Shown: piece by piece, positions 39,782-52,638 of the stretch
How positions within the stretch are numbered: position 1 is the stretch's first letter
Layout: every line of letters starts with the position of its first letter
NCBI GenBank assembly: GCA_905183005.1
Contig: CAJJDO010000141.1
Span: 63,910-127,909 of the forward strand
Direction of reading: 5' to 3'
Source of the DNA: Paramecium pentaurelia
Lineage: Eukaryota; Ciliophora; Oligohymenophorea; Peniculida; Parameciidae
DNA length: 64,000 nt
The notes under the pieces: generated by a model
The model's database searches: none
What the model was told of the DNA's origin: nothing
The model's input: only the letters and a program-made list of their open reading frames with translations
Program-made: the position numbers and the translations under genes

Positions 39782-40156
39782 ATGGGAACTTGTTAAGTTA
39801 GAACACAAAATATAGATAAAAATAAAGGTGATGATGATTAAATTGAAACAACATCACAACCAAATATTTAATAATTACAACTTACTCCTCTTGTCTGTAA
39901 CATTTTAGGAGATTAGGATAGAATGGATGATTTATTCTTAGATTTAGAAAGATAACCATCTTTAAATCCTATTTAACAGACCACAAATCTATAAGAAAAT
40001 GTAAAATATATATATTATGGTAAGTTCCTTCTTACATCCAAAGGTTAAATTACTCATGATCCATAATCTTAAACTTTAGACCACGCATAGCAAATAAATA
40101 AATCACCCAAAAAATCAAAAAACTTGAATGCTAAATTTAAAGAAATGATTTATTGA
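39782..40156 (+). CDS. Small protein of 124 aa with N-terminal MGTC
   Basis: A clean frame from ATG 39782 to TGA 40154. The start MGTCQVRTQNIDKNK resembles a myristoylation plus palmitoylation signal. The rest is polar with an acidic patch (RMDDLFLDLERQP) and a Lys-rich end (INKSPKKSKNLNAKFKEM). No domain is recognised. Membrane anchoring is an inference from the N-terminus. Confidence 0.55.
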
Positions 40157-40978
40157 AATCCATCGATGGAAAGTACATTAAATTGATTTATATTCATATA
40201 AAATACTATGAGTAACTCATTTTAGACTATTTTTCAAGTTTATTAGATTTCTCAACTTCTATTACAACATATTAAAAATATTTAATATTTATTAAAAAAT
40301 AATATCTAATTAGTTAAGAATGATAATTTACAATATTAAACTATTACAAATCCATAATAATCTCAAATCTAAGATAAATAGATCTCTCTATTTAATAAGA
40401 TTTGATTATAAGTTAGAGAATAACATTAATAAAATCTTTTTATTCATTATACATCATGAAAATCTTGTATTAGAAATTATAAAAATGCAGATCAATTATT
40501 TAAATAATCTTTTCTTTTAATTATATTATTGAAGTGCATAATCCTATTTAATGCTACCTAAAGAAGAATAATAATTTTTAAATCATATATATCACCCTAC
40601 TTTATAACCTTATATATTTCAATTCAAAAATTTGTCAAATTAAGAAATTAATATACAATTTAGACTTCTAAATTGTATATTAATTTCTTAATTATAGTAA
40701 TATTACTCAAAAATTCAATCTTTAAAAGCTAACTGTTTAATTTTACAAAATTGCTTAATTTTATATCAAGATATTGCTCATTAAGTTGAAATTATATTGA
40801 TAATTCTTACTATCTTCTTTGAAGAATTCAAATTTTGAGATTTTCAAAATCCAAAAAACAATGTTTTGTAGTCTAATGATTCAAAATATAAAATTAATAA
40901 ATATTATAAACTTAGATAAATTTATTATATTGAGAATATAAAATAATATTTATTTGAAAGTTTTAAATATTTTTAGAT
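40157..40978. other. Spacer between convergent genes
   Basis: AT-rich, about 820 bp, unusually long for a convergent pair in this window. Apart from the perfect hairpin at 40638-40693 I see nothing in it; a plus-strand open stretch at 40320-40520 looks like chance. Confidence 0.5.
40638..40693. repeat. Perfect 25-bp inverted repeat with 6-nt loop
   Basis: The left arm 40638-40662 and right arm 40669-40693 are exact reverse complements around the loop GACTTC. It lies in the spacer between two convergent genes (stops at 40154 and 40979). A transcript would fold into a 25-bp hairpin. It could end transcription, give rise to small RNA, or be a remnant of a mobile or excised element. Confidence 0.8.
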
Positions 40979-42096
40979 TCATAGTTATTCATCAACTAAT
41001 TCATAACTTCCAGGTCCCAAAACAGAAATTTTTTCAACTTAAAACCTTTTGGATTGACCAAAGCTTGTATTAATTTTACTTTTTTTAATATATTCAGATT
41101 AATAAAGAAAATCTTTAATTTCATAACTACCAGGTCCTATTATGTTGTCAGACTTTAATTTTTTCTCCGAATTTGATTTTTATATGTGTTAATTTTTTTT
41201 GTCAGCTTGATCAATTTAAATAAAATCTTTAATCTCATAGCTTCCAGGACCTGGAAAATTACATTTTTCGTGAAAGCTTCTTCTAATTTTTTCCATTTTC
41301 TTTCTTCTTGCTGTCTATTTAATTTAAACTGCTGATTTTGGTCTTATTTTGTTTTCTTATTATTCTTAAGTTTCTTTTTATTTCATTAATTCTTTAATAT
41401 ATTTATCTTCTTTTCTATTGTAATAAGATCTTACCATAATTTTAGGTTTTAGAAGTCTTTCAATTCTATCTATCTTTTTTTTATTGACTTTCTAATTAAT
41501 TTTATAAGCTCCAGGTCCAGGCGTTTAAAATTTTGAATCAGTTTACGATTGATATCTTGCAGTGCCAATAGAGATACTTCGACAAGATTTTATATTTAAA
41601 TCATATGCACCAGGACCTGGAGATTACTATTAATATTCAATAATATGTCTTGAATTGAAAACAAATGTTTTTGATTACTTTTTTTATATAATATTGTATT
41701 ATCCAGGTCCTGGTTTTTAGAGTTTTTCAAATTATCTTCTATTACTTTTAGTAAAACTAATGGAAGGTCGATTTTATTGTAAATGAGCTGGAGATTATAT
41801 CTCGTAGGAACCAGGACCTACACTCTATTTTGATCGTTAAGAATTTTATCTTTAAAATGTATATGAATTAGAGGATTAAGGAAGAGGCCAGATTTGTTCT
41901 TAAGAGTTGATTCTTAATCTCCTATTGGAATGTAATTTAAATGTCATTGCTGACCTATTTGAATTTGCACTCAGTCTCATATCATTAATTTACTTATTGA
42001 CATATGGCTAACTGGAAGCCACTCTAATATGATGATCAATTTTGACTACATTTAAGCAATTGGAAGAATCTCATCTCCAAAGTGAATATCTAACAT
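40979..42096 (-). CDS. Sperm-tail PG-rich (SHIPPO/STPGR) repeat protein, 363 aa
   Basis: One intron at 42024-42049 leaves 364 codons. Seven PG-rich repeats are seen along the chain: VGPGSYEIQ, KPGPGQYNI, SPGPGAYDL, TPGPGAYKI, FPGPGSYEIKDF, IGPGSYEIKDF and LGPGSYELVDE. This P-G-P-G-x-Y pattern defines the sperm-tail PG-rich family (ODF3/CIMAP-type), found in ciliated cells and linked to axonemal microtubules. Between repeats 4 and 5 is a Lys-rich helical insert. A ciliary or microtubule inner-surface role is expected from the family. Confidence 0.9.
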
Positions 42097-42430
42097 TATA
42101 AATTATTGTTTCTTAGTAATAATATTAATTTAGTATAATAATTCTTAAAGTTAATTATTTTTTTCTTTGATTTATCATTCTTGATAGATAAAAATTCAAG
42201 ATGAGTTATATTTTCAATAGATTAAGTATTCAATTTAGATGAATTTGCACTTAAGTTGTTAGTTCCATTTGATAAGGATGATATATATCCTGTAAATCAT
42301 TATTTACTACAATTTCTTAATATTTAAAATATGTACATAAAATAGACCTGAGGGGGTTTAATTTAACTATTTTTATAAAATGTTGAATTTGATTTCATAG
42401 AGATTAATAAAAATTAAAATTTGAGAAAAT
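42097..42430. other. Divergent promoter region
   Basis: 335 bp between the start of the SHIPPO gene (minus) and the PARP gene (plus). A short open frame (DEFALKLLVPFDKDD) is visible near 42240 but has no start and ends quickly. Confidence 0.45.
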
Positions 42431-45400
42431 ATGTAGAATGATTAATCATAAAGTCAGAAATATTATGAAATGTAATAAAATAATGATTCTACTTAAAAAT
42501 AGAACATTAATAGAACAAATTAAATCAAGATTATTAGTCAGAGTTACATAGATGAAAAATAGGAATATAATTAAAAGTATGAGATTTAATAATAACCTTA
42601 AGAAGTAAGAAATAATTATTCAATGAATTAGCAACAATAATTTTAGTAACCTCAATATTATTAATATTCTGAATAACAGTATAATCAGATGGATTTTTAA
42701 AACAATTTTTATAAATAATCAAATAATATTACTTAATACTAGTAATAATAATGTTTTCACCCATAATTTTAGGAGAAATTTTAATAATTTCAATAGTAAT
42801 AATTTTAATAGTAATAATTATAATAGTAATAATTTTAATAGTCGTAGTAATATTAATAATAAAGAATGTCTAGTCAAGATTTTTCATAATAGCAATCTTT
42901 AAAGATATTTTAATAAAATACTCAAATTTATAGTAACAAAAATCTATAATAAAATAAATCATTTGATTTAAAAGAAATTTCATAAAATAATTCATTAGAT
43001 TTCAATGAAATTTCATTAAATAATTCATTTAATATAAATAATGAATAAAATTTTGTAAATCCTAATTTACCCATATAGATTATTACTCATCTAACAAAGA
43101 ATAAACAAGGTTAATAACACTTAAACTCTTATCATTAATTAATAGATTATTTTTTTTAGCATGCAGATATTAAAATAAAAATTACAAATATTGATGGGGA
43201 CATTATTAATTATTTAAGAGAAATTTAAAATAATCTAAAAAATTTAAACTTAAATATTAAAAATGTATAAATAGATTAAGAATAACACTTAAAAAAAAAT
43301 CTAATTTATTAAATTAATGAACAATAGGATAATAATATTTCACAATTAGATAAAATGACAATTTTACATAGTGAAATAATAGAGAATTTTTATAGAGAAG
43401 CTGAAAAACAATAAATAAAAATTATGATTAATTACAATAAATATCAATATAAAATAGAGACATAAAATTAGATGTTAGATTCTGCTATTAGATTTTATAC
43501 ATACTTTAAACGAGCATGGGACAGTTATGTTATTTTGACTGTATAACTTAAATCAGAATTTGAAGCAAATGCAAAAGTTAAATTATTAAAAAGGCCAAGA
43601 ATCCACGAATCTTTTTGTAAAGTACTTAATTTAGATTAACCAATTATTATATCTGCTTCTTAGCTTAATTTAGCAGCTTTTGAAGTTCAATCAATATTAA
43701 AAAATCAGGCAATGCTAATAAAAAAATAAGCTAATTAAATAATAGTAATTGGTATTTTGTATGATTAAAATATCAAAATTAAAGATTTACAAAACAAACT
43801 TGAGGATTTTCTTAATAATACTTAAAATATGAAGAATGTCAAAGAGACTTTTGATATTGATATTTCGATGCCAAAGGATATTGATGAGATTGATCAAAGC
43901 ATAAGATAATTAAAAGAATAAGTAGAATTAATTGAAATTGTAGTTACAAATCCAGTAATTAATGTTTAAAATAAAGGAAAGTATTTAGTATAAGCTGAAT
44001 TGTAATTATGGATAGAAGGTGATTAACCAGATTATATTATTATGTAGAGACTGTAAGCAGTAAAAAATAAATTGAATGAAATTTATCATCCTAATATTAT
44101 TATAAAGGTGACAGAATAATCAAAAATTAAATTATGGAATTAATTTTTAGGGTAATTATTTGAAAATCAAAATAATTCTAAAGAATGTATAACAAAGTAG
44201 GATAATTTGAAATTGAGTATTGAATTAAATGGAAAATAAGATGATATTTTTGAAAAATAGCAGAAAATTAATTAATATTTAGAACAATTTAAATGTATAA
44301 CCTTAAATTGTTAATGTGATCTAGAGGTAGCTCTAGTATTAAAGAGTAAGGAATATTAATTTTAAAGATTATTTAATTAAACTTTAACTGAAATTGCTTC
44401 ATAATTTGGATAATGTTTAATTCAAATGATTGAGGTTAATTAGAAAAAATAATTGGTAGTTGAAGTTTATTATAATCAAATTTAATTTGAGTAAAATATT
44501 ATTATTTAAAAGATTAATATTTTTTTTGAAACTTTAGAAATTTAATTAATAAAAATTGACTTTAAAGAGTTTTTAAATTATATTGAAATGAAAGAGATTT
44601 AATTTTAAGATGTATTTCAAGTTGTAGTATCAACAGATAATAAATAATCAGAGACATAGATTGTAGGAAAAAAAGAGAGTTTAGAAGATATAAGTAATTT
44701 TTTGTTTTAATTTGAATAATCAAAAAAATAAGATTAAACTTCAGAAACTATTGATTGTGATAATTAACTAATATTTAATTCAATTAAATAATTTCAATAA
44801 AAGTCTACATATAAGAATATTAGTGATGATAATGTAATAATTAGTTTTCCTTAAGAAAATAAGATTATGATTTAAGCATCTGAAAAATTAATTAAACAAG
44901 AAAAAGATAAAATAATTATGTAAATTTAATGTCTAAAAAGTTAAATTAAAAATAAAATTTGTGATTTTACAGATAAAGAAATCAAATACATTTAAAAAAA
45001 TTTAGAACCATTTTTAGAATAGTTAAAAAAGAATAATTAAATTCTTATATCTATGTCTTCTCAAATTCAAACATAACCTTTAACTTAAAAATCAGTAGCA
45101 TGTACATTGGAATATAAAAATAAAAGTATATAAATAATTTATGCTGATATTTCTACAATTAAATGTGATGCAATAGTGAATTCATGCAATAACAAAATGT
45201 CTTTTGGTGATCATTTATAATTAAGTGGTGTTGCATAAAGTATATTTCAAATGGGAGGGATTTAATATTAATCATTTTGTTTGGAATATATCAAAAAATA
45301 TTAGGAATTAAAATTAGGAGTTGTGGCTACATATAAAATGCCAACCTAAAGATAAATTAAATATATACTTAATGTAGCTACTCCTATTTATTCTTAAGGT

Positions 45401-47159
45401 GATGAAACAGATGAAGATTTGAAAAAAATTCAAGAGAACATTAAAGCATTATTTAAAGAAATAAAAAATTTAGATATAGAAACTATAACTATTCCTATTT
45501 TTGGAGGAGGAGCATGTGGTTACAGTTTTAATTAAGCTGCAAGAGTAGTATTGAATACTACAATAAATGAATTATATTCTGAAAATAATTCAATTAAAAC
45601 TATTTACATTGCAGAATTAACTGATGTAAAAATTGATTCATTAAGTAAAATACTTAAATTGATATTAAAACCACCTATTAGAGAGAGAGAAATAAAATAT
45701 TAATGGTAATGGTAAGATTCTGAAGACTTTAAAGATTATGATGATGAAGAAATTAATAAACAAATTGATGAAACATATGAACAATTTTAATTGACAGGTC
45801 AAGAATAAAATGTATTATTGAAATTTCCATATTCTAAATAACCTGGAACTCATCTTATTAATTTCAAGAATAAAACTATTACTGATATTTCTTTAAAAAC
45901 AATAAAAACTTTATCTTCAAAAATGATTGTAAATTCAAGAAAGTTTTTTTTTGATTAAGAGTAAGTTGATGATTAATTAAATGAATACTTAATGATTTAA
46001 GAATTGAATGATATTAGTTAGTTCACTATATTTAAGAAATAACATTATGTAATATTTAAGGAAGGATAAATGTATTAAATGAATTTAGAAACTTAATATA
46101 AAAGAAAAATATAAAAATAATTATATTAAAAAAAAAAGAATTCTTAAAATTAATAAATTAATTATTTAGTTAATAAAAATTATATTTTGAATGAAACTTA
46201 ATTAGGAATTTCTAAATTGGTTTAATAAAAAAATAATTATGATCAATTAACAATATAATCTTTTAGTGTTGATATAAATGAATCTATTATAAAATTAATT
46301 AAATAATAATTAGAAAATGAGATCAAAAAATTAGAAATTGTTATTCCTAATTTACCAGATGCAGAAATTGAAAATATCCAAAATTATATTTAATAGGCAG
46401 CATTATCAACTGAAGGAAAATTCATATAAGGAAATAAAATTATTATAAAGTATTTTATAAAAAAGCACAAAAAAATTGTTCAAAATATTGATTCATTAAT
46501 AAATAGAGGAAAATATTATCCAAAAGAATGGATTCCATAAAATCAAAATTATTTAAAAGTTTCTTTATCTAATAATTCTGATGAATACAAAAAAATATCA
46601 AACTTGTTTAAGAAAACAGATAATGGAAGTATATAAGAGATTTTTAGAATTTAAAATTAATCATTATGGGATAATTACATAAATGAAAAAAATAAATTGA
46701 TCCAAATATATTAATAATAAGGGATTGCCTTAAAACCAATAGAAACAGAAAGGTATTTATGGCATGGAGTAAGAGACTAAAATCCTTAAGTTATCTATTC
46801 TGGTTTAAAGGAAGCTTTTGATTAATCATATTGTGATGTAACTATTTAAATTATAATAATATTAGGTTGGTTTTTGGGGTGCTGGTATCTATTTTGCAGA
46901 AAATGCTAGCTATTCTCGACATTATTCTTATAAATTATAATAAGCAAATAATTAAGGGAATGGTAAGTGTGTATTTTTATGTTGTTTGGTAACAACTGGT
47001 AAAGTTAAGATATGCCAACAAGATAAAAATATTAAAAGAGCACCTCCAGGATATGATTGTGTATCAGGTTTTTCTAATGAAGGTAATAGTAATATATTTG
47101 TTCTATATTCTATGGATGTAAGAAGAGCATATCCAGCATATGAGATTGTCTTTTCATGA
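42431..47159 (+). CDS. Macro-WWE-PARP protein (PARP14-like ADP-ribosyltransferase), 1566 aa
   Basis: One intron (46838-46865) leaves exactly 1567 codons. The first ~150 residues are extremely Gln/Asn-rich, with runs of TAA/TAG/CAA codons (42690-42880). Residues ~200-850 are helical repeats of unclear type. Around 900-1075 is a macro domain (IKCDAIVNSCNNKMSFGDH, then IPIFGGGACGYSFNQAARV), which binds ADP-ribose. Next is a WWE-like module beginning YQWQWQDSEDF and ending near INFKNKTITDI. The last ~200 residues are a PARP catalytic domain: LWHGVR with the NAD-contact histidine, WGAGIYFAENASYSRHYSY with the tyrosine, and GFSNEGNSNIFVLYSM near the end. The third triad position cannot be fixed by eye, so mono- versus poly-ADP-ribosylation is open. 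Confidence 0.88.
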
Positions 47160-47464
47160 ATTATGAAAATAATATTATTTTTTATTATATAATCTTAATA
47201 TCAAAATATATACATTGTTTTATAAACTATTTTATTTAGAAAATGATTTTCTATAATTGAATATAATTATATTTTGAATAGAATTTAATCTCGTTAAATT
47301 TTAAATATAATATATAATTATTATTAAGATATATATATATATATAAATTAAACTATAATTATTTTTAAGATTTCTTTATTAATTACTTATCAATTCGATT
47401 TCTCATAATTGTTACAATATTAGATATTAATTTTATAATCTGAAAATAATAAGAGATTTTATTA

Positions 47465-50400
47465 ATGGAAATAAATAAAGTTCAAAGTAAAGCAAAGTAT
47501 GAGTCATTTGATTATGGGTAATATGAGAAGCTAAAAAAACTCTTTCATGATCCTAGTTTTGAACCAATATAAGTAGAGGAATTGGATTTGTCAAATGAAA
47601 AAGCTACTCAAATGCCAAATGTATTATGTTTACAACTGCTTACACATCTTAAAGTTTTGGTATTAAATGGGAATCAGATTTAAAGATTTCCTGGAAAATT
47701 GGTTGCAAAAGAGTTGCAGTCTCTTACGATTTTGGATCTCTCAAACAATCTAATTGAAGAATTAGATGATATTGCAGATATGAACTTACCAAATTTATCA
47801 GTTTTAGATTATTAAGGAAATTATGTATGTACATATTTGCTTAGAGTAACTTAAATATAGTAATTGTTATGTCCAAAGAGATATGTGAAATATAATCCTG
47901 TTAAAGTATTTACAGCATCATATAATTAACTTCCAGTCTGTAGATTGACTGAAGCCTAATATTAAGAGGAAAAGAAATGTTTAAGATCTATATAAAGAGC
48001 ACCTGAAGAATTCAAACCAGAAGAATTAATGAATACGGTTTCTAAGTTTTCACATAAAAATACTTTGGGAAAGTTTTGTTTAGAGATGTGTCCAGTTCCA
48101 AGAAAAACAAGATTTAAGAATTTAGAATATTTGAATGGTACTTAAATATCAAAGATGGATATCATGAGAGTGACAGGAGTTGATAATTATAAGTTGGCTT
48201 TGGAAGTAGAGAATTCTGAAACTAAGAAGTATAAACATGCAAAGAAATCTAAATTGCATCATGAATATATTTAGAAATACATAAAGAGAGTTCAAAGATT
48301 ATTGGAAGAGAAACCATCTAATGATCCAGATGAAATTTTAAAAGCAAAAAAAGTAAAAAAATTAGATTAGAAGAAATTTTCTGTTTGGGAAACTCCATTA
48401 GATGTATAGTACAAGGATTCAGAATTTACAATAGGCATTGAAGAATTCAAATAGTAGAAGAAGGAATTTGAGGAATAGAAAAAACAAAAATTAGAGAGGA
48501 GACATAGAAAATAAATTGAAAGAATAAAAAAGAAGCATCCTTCATTTGAAGAAAGTGAAAGTGATCATGAAATCAGAAGAATGTATTTGACTACAAAAGT
48601 AAAACCTAAAATGAATTTAAGCAGAGATGAAGATAGAATTTATAGATCATCAGAAAGTTCTTTGAGTGAAGGAGATAGTCCTTAAGAAAGATAAAGTACA
48701 AGTCAAGAGAGTGTAGAAATGAAAGGACCAAAGTCAGTAGCTAAAGTAGAAGCAAAACCTATTAGTTATTATAGGAAAAAGACTAAAGAAGAAAGTAAGA
48801 GCAAGGAAATAGTTCAATAAAGAAAAGTACAGCAATAAAACAGACAATAAAGAATGGAAGTGATGGAAAATGAGAGTAGTAATAGTGATAGTGATAAGGA
48901 AAAGGAGACTCCAACAAGATAAGTCAAAAAATCATCTACTTAATAGTTATTAAAAAGTCATCAAAAATAATAAACTCATTCTCCTGTTGCTATTCCTTAA
49001 TAGGCAATACCTGCACAAAAGATTATTACTAAAATGTTACATGACGAAAATAGAAATACTTTTGATCTTAGTAATAAACTTAGTGCTCAACATCCTGTTA
49101 TAAGAGAAGGAGAGTATAAGGAATAACAGTTTCAAAGAATGTTGAAGGTGAAAGAGTCTGTTCAGAAGGAAAGATAGGAATTAGAATAAATTAGAAAGCC
49201 TGCAACTGCTTAACCATAAATAAGATAGAAAGTTAATCGGGTTATTGTAGATGGTTAAAAGAAGAAAGCTTTACCTACTCCTTAAAGAGAATTGGTGAAA
49301 TTACATGGTGATTTAGACAAGGCTGAGTTCTAAAGGATTTAAATTCCGTTGGAAGAAATGATTCCTACAGAAGAATAAGGAGTTCCTGAGAGATTCAGAC
49401 AGGAGTTTCTATATAATGTTGATAGTGAGACTTATAAGGAATTATTACATTATAAGGGTATCTTAGAAGAAAGTTTGAATCTTAAAGAAGCTTGGAAAGA
49501 GATGGATGCTAAGTTAGAAATTTTGGGAGCCACAAAACCTGATAAAGAGTTGAGATTTAAGGCAAATGATTATAATGCTGTACATACATATTTGAAGGCC
49601 AAATATAAGGATAAGATTAGTCCTTATGAAATGAGAGAAATCATATATGGAGCTAATGATTATGATTTGTAGGCTGAACCCAGGATTTAAGAAAAGGATA
49701 TAATGAAAAGATTGGAGTAAGAGGATGTTACCTAAGAAGAAAGATAAGTATTATATAAGTGGATAGAAATTTTGGATGATATTAGATTGAAATAGACTAA
49801 AACTGATGATAAGAGATTGAGGAGAATTGAAATCAAAGAAATTGAGAGGGCATAATCTTTTGCACATCTGTAAATCAAATAATGTATTTAATTAGTGCTT
49901 ATCATTATTAAAAGTTAAAGAAGTATGTGTCTGCTGATAAACTTTAGAAATATGTAAAAATGATGGGAATTCCATTAAATGAAATTTTGAATCAAGATAA
50001 TTAAAAGTTGAAGACAGGATAAAAGAAGAAAACTGAATATGTTAACAGATAGAATTATTAATAAACTAAAGTTCAGGCTCAGAAGAAAGAAAAAGAATAG
50101 AAGGATTTGGCGAAACAGATGTTATAAATTGAAGAAGATAAAGCATAGATGTTAAAGGAATATGAAGAAATCAATTAGTAACGATACAGTAACATAAAAG
50201 CTGAAATAATGAGTGACACTGGTAATTTGGCTACAAATGATCCATATTATCTGAAATGTCTTAATAAATTGGAATAGGATAAGGTGGATGTTTTAAATAA
50301 AGTAGCTAAATATAATATTCCATTTGAAAATATGGTGGAATAGAATTTAAGAAAATTACAGGATCAATTTATCACTACTTAAGGTCCAACAGATTTAGAA

Positions 50401-50647
50401 GAATAAATGATGAAGTATTGTTTTAATAATAATAATTAGATATGCTTCTGAATTCAAAGAGAAAATTAAATAAAGAGAACGATTACAATAGAATATTAAT
50501 AAACATATAAGTGAAACATAGAAAAAATTAGATGAATTTTGGATGTGGGAAGCTAAGGAAAGAGAATTAAGAGATGATAAAGTAGCTAGTTTAATGAGAT
50601 AAATAAAGAGACTTGAATTGGATGATTAATAAACTATATAATTCTGA
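47465..50647 (+). CDS. Leucine-rich-repeat protein with long charged coiled-coil region, 1043 aa
   Basis: Introns at 49870-49895 and 50415-50439 leave 1044 codons. Residues ~35-125 form leucine-rich repeats (VEELDLSNEKATQMP, LTHLKVLVLNGNQI, LQSLTILDLSNNLIEEL). The remainder is highly charged, with SE-rich patches (SSESSLSEGDSPQE), and the last 150 residues are coiled coil ending in MRQIKRLELDDQ. LRR plus coiled coil is common among ciliary and basal-body proteins; the exact family is not recognised. The stop lies 10 bp from the convergent MATE stop. Confidence 0.75.
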
Positions 50648-50657
50648 TTAGATTCCA

Positions 50658-52160
50658 TCAATTTATTGATTGTTTTAGTTGATTTGTCTCTTCTCTAACT
50701 TCAATGAACATTTTAGTAGCACTCTTTTCCCAATCTAACATTATTAATCTCAAGAATAATACTCCAGCACTTACTGACAATCCACATGCCCATCCAAACC
50801 ATAATCCCTTCAATCCATAATCTTCATAATATCCCCAATAGATTCCAGTACCTATTCCAATTGCATATTAACATAACAATTAAACATTTATAGTAAATGA
50901 TACTTCTCCTAAAGCACCCAATAGATTAGCAAGCATAATTTGCATCCCACCAATTGTAAGAGTAGGTAAGAACAATTTTAAATTATTAGATAAGATAAGT
51001 GATGTTTCATTATCCATATAAAATAAAGCAATCCATTATTTCTTAAATACAATCAATAACAAACTTAACAATATTCCAGTCATTAAACTTGTTGCTAAAT
51101 AATGCCAAACATGTTTTCTTCCCTTTTCATATTCTTGTTCTTTAAAAAGTCTTCTTATTCTAGAAGCAGCTGTCATAGATACACCTAAAAAAAACATGTA
51201 AAGTGCTTAAGCTGTAAAAATGAGGCAAACACAAACTGAGAATTCTTCATATGTTAACCACAATGCAACAACTCCCATTATTTCAAAAGACACATTTTAC
51301 AAATAGTTTTTAAAAGAGGAATGCAATAATCCATATGAAAATTAAAAAATTGATTTTAATGTTCTTCTGTCCCATTCAATCCAAGCAGGATGATTTTTTT
51401 AATATTTAAAGATGTAAATATATAAAAGCAATGAGGATGTACAACTTGAAAAATTCTTACACCATGCTGCTCCTCTTATGCCAAGGTCTAAATATACTAT
51501 CAATTATTTAGATAAATATATATGCAAAATCTTTATATGATAATGAATTAATTTACTGTAGTAAATGTATGTATCACTAAGACTGGATAATCAATACCCA
51601 TGGAAGTCAGATAATTTTTTGTGCAATCAAAATATGTGAATGCATATAAGGCTGGTAACATTTCCCATACATATTGAATAGCTTTTTCAGCTACTATTCT
51701 TTTAATATTAGAATGATATCCTACATTGGAATATTGAATTAAGATAGGATAAATGTTGAACCAGCTATCACAGGAGTTATTACAATCAAAAATACTCCAT
51801 TTAATAATAAAGATCTTTAATATGAGATCCCAATCTTCACATATTGATGCTATTTAAACTATCTAGTCATTATGGAAGTAATGCTAGAATTCATACAAAG
51901 CAATAATCCTTTTACTAATAAATTCACATATATTGTCCCAAAGCCTATTCCAATCACATCTTCAATAATTATATATTATTACTATCTCTTCCTATAATGA
52001 AATACATATTCACTAATGTTGTAAGTATACTCAATTCCTATTTTCATAAATCTCCATCTAATACCATTCCAATAACAGTAGGCAATGCTTTAAATAATAA
52101 AGTTTCGAAACTGGACATAAACTGAGAAAACGTTGTGATTTCTATATTCTCCTCTGTCAT
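50658..52160 (-). CDS. MATE-family multidrug/toxic compound efflux transporter
   Basis: Start MTEENIEITTFSQF at 52160; stop at 50658. Several micro-introns interrupt it, for example 27 nt and 23 nt near 52040-52120, with others further down not all resolved, so the exact length (about 450 aa) is approximate. Family landmarks: FETLLFKALPTVIGM then VIGIGFGTIYVNLLVKG in the first half, a WEMLPALYAFTYFDCTKNY-type loop, CLIFTAQALYMFFLGVSMT, and LTIGGMQIMLANLLGALG, GIGTGIYWGYYEDYGLKG and GLWFGWACGLS in the second half. About 12 transmembrane helices are expected. MATE proteins export organic cations or metabolites using a H+ or Na+ gradient. Confidence 0.8.
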
Positions 52161-52255
52161 CTATAACCAATTATATAATAATTAAGAATATAATTCCAAT
52201 TTAGATATACAAATTCACCCAATAATATTTAATTCAACTTAATATTCCAATTATA

Positions 52256-52593
52256 TCAATGAGTATTGCTGAAAATGGGGGCTAATTAATTGGCTTTGAC
52301 CTTATCAAAATCAATGCTTTTCTCTTTCTCTAAATTGATCTCTCCTAAAACTGCCACTGTGTCCCCTCTTATCACTTATAATCCAGCATTTAAAAACTGA
52401 ACTCCTGTCTCTAATGAATATACTCTCTCTTCACTATTTTACAATACACAATTCATTGCTTAATCTATTCCAATAAGAGTCCATTAAATATATAGGATAA
52501 ATGATACCCACAAAACACACGTCCATCTGTTGTAATGGCCTATACTTTCTTATTCAGCATTATTTCAAATGGATTCACTCCTTCTTTGTACAT
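52256..52593 (-). CDS. LSM8: LSm8, U6 snRNA-associated Sm-like protein
   Basis: The protein reads MYKEGVNPFEIMLNKKV, then AITTDGRVFCG, TLIGIDQAMNCVLQNSEERV, and VIRGDTVAVLGEINLEKE. These are the Sm1 (D-G-R ... G-x-L ... D) and Sm2 (I-R-G-D ... L-G) motifs, and the wording matches LSm8, the subunit that defines the nuclear LSm2-8 ring binding the 3' end of U6 snRNA. Length 103 aa, as expected (~96). To keep the frame, 26 nt starting GTATCATTT after TTTTGTGG must be removed, but that block ends in AATG, not AG. No AG in the vicinity restores the frame. Either the splice site is non-canonical or the sequence has an error there. It lies 45 bp below the 5-alpha-reductase gene. Confidence 0.85.
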
Positions 52594-52638
52594 AAATATT
52601 ATTATTATTATTATTAATTATATGAAAAATAATTTATG

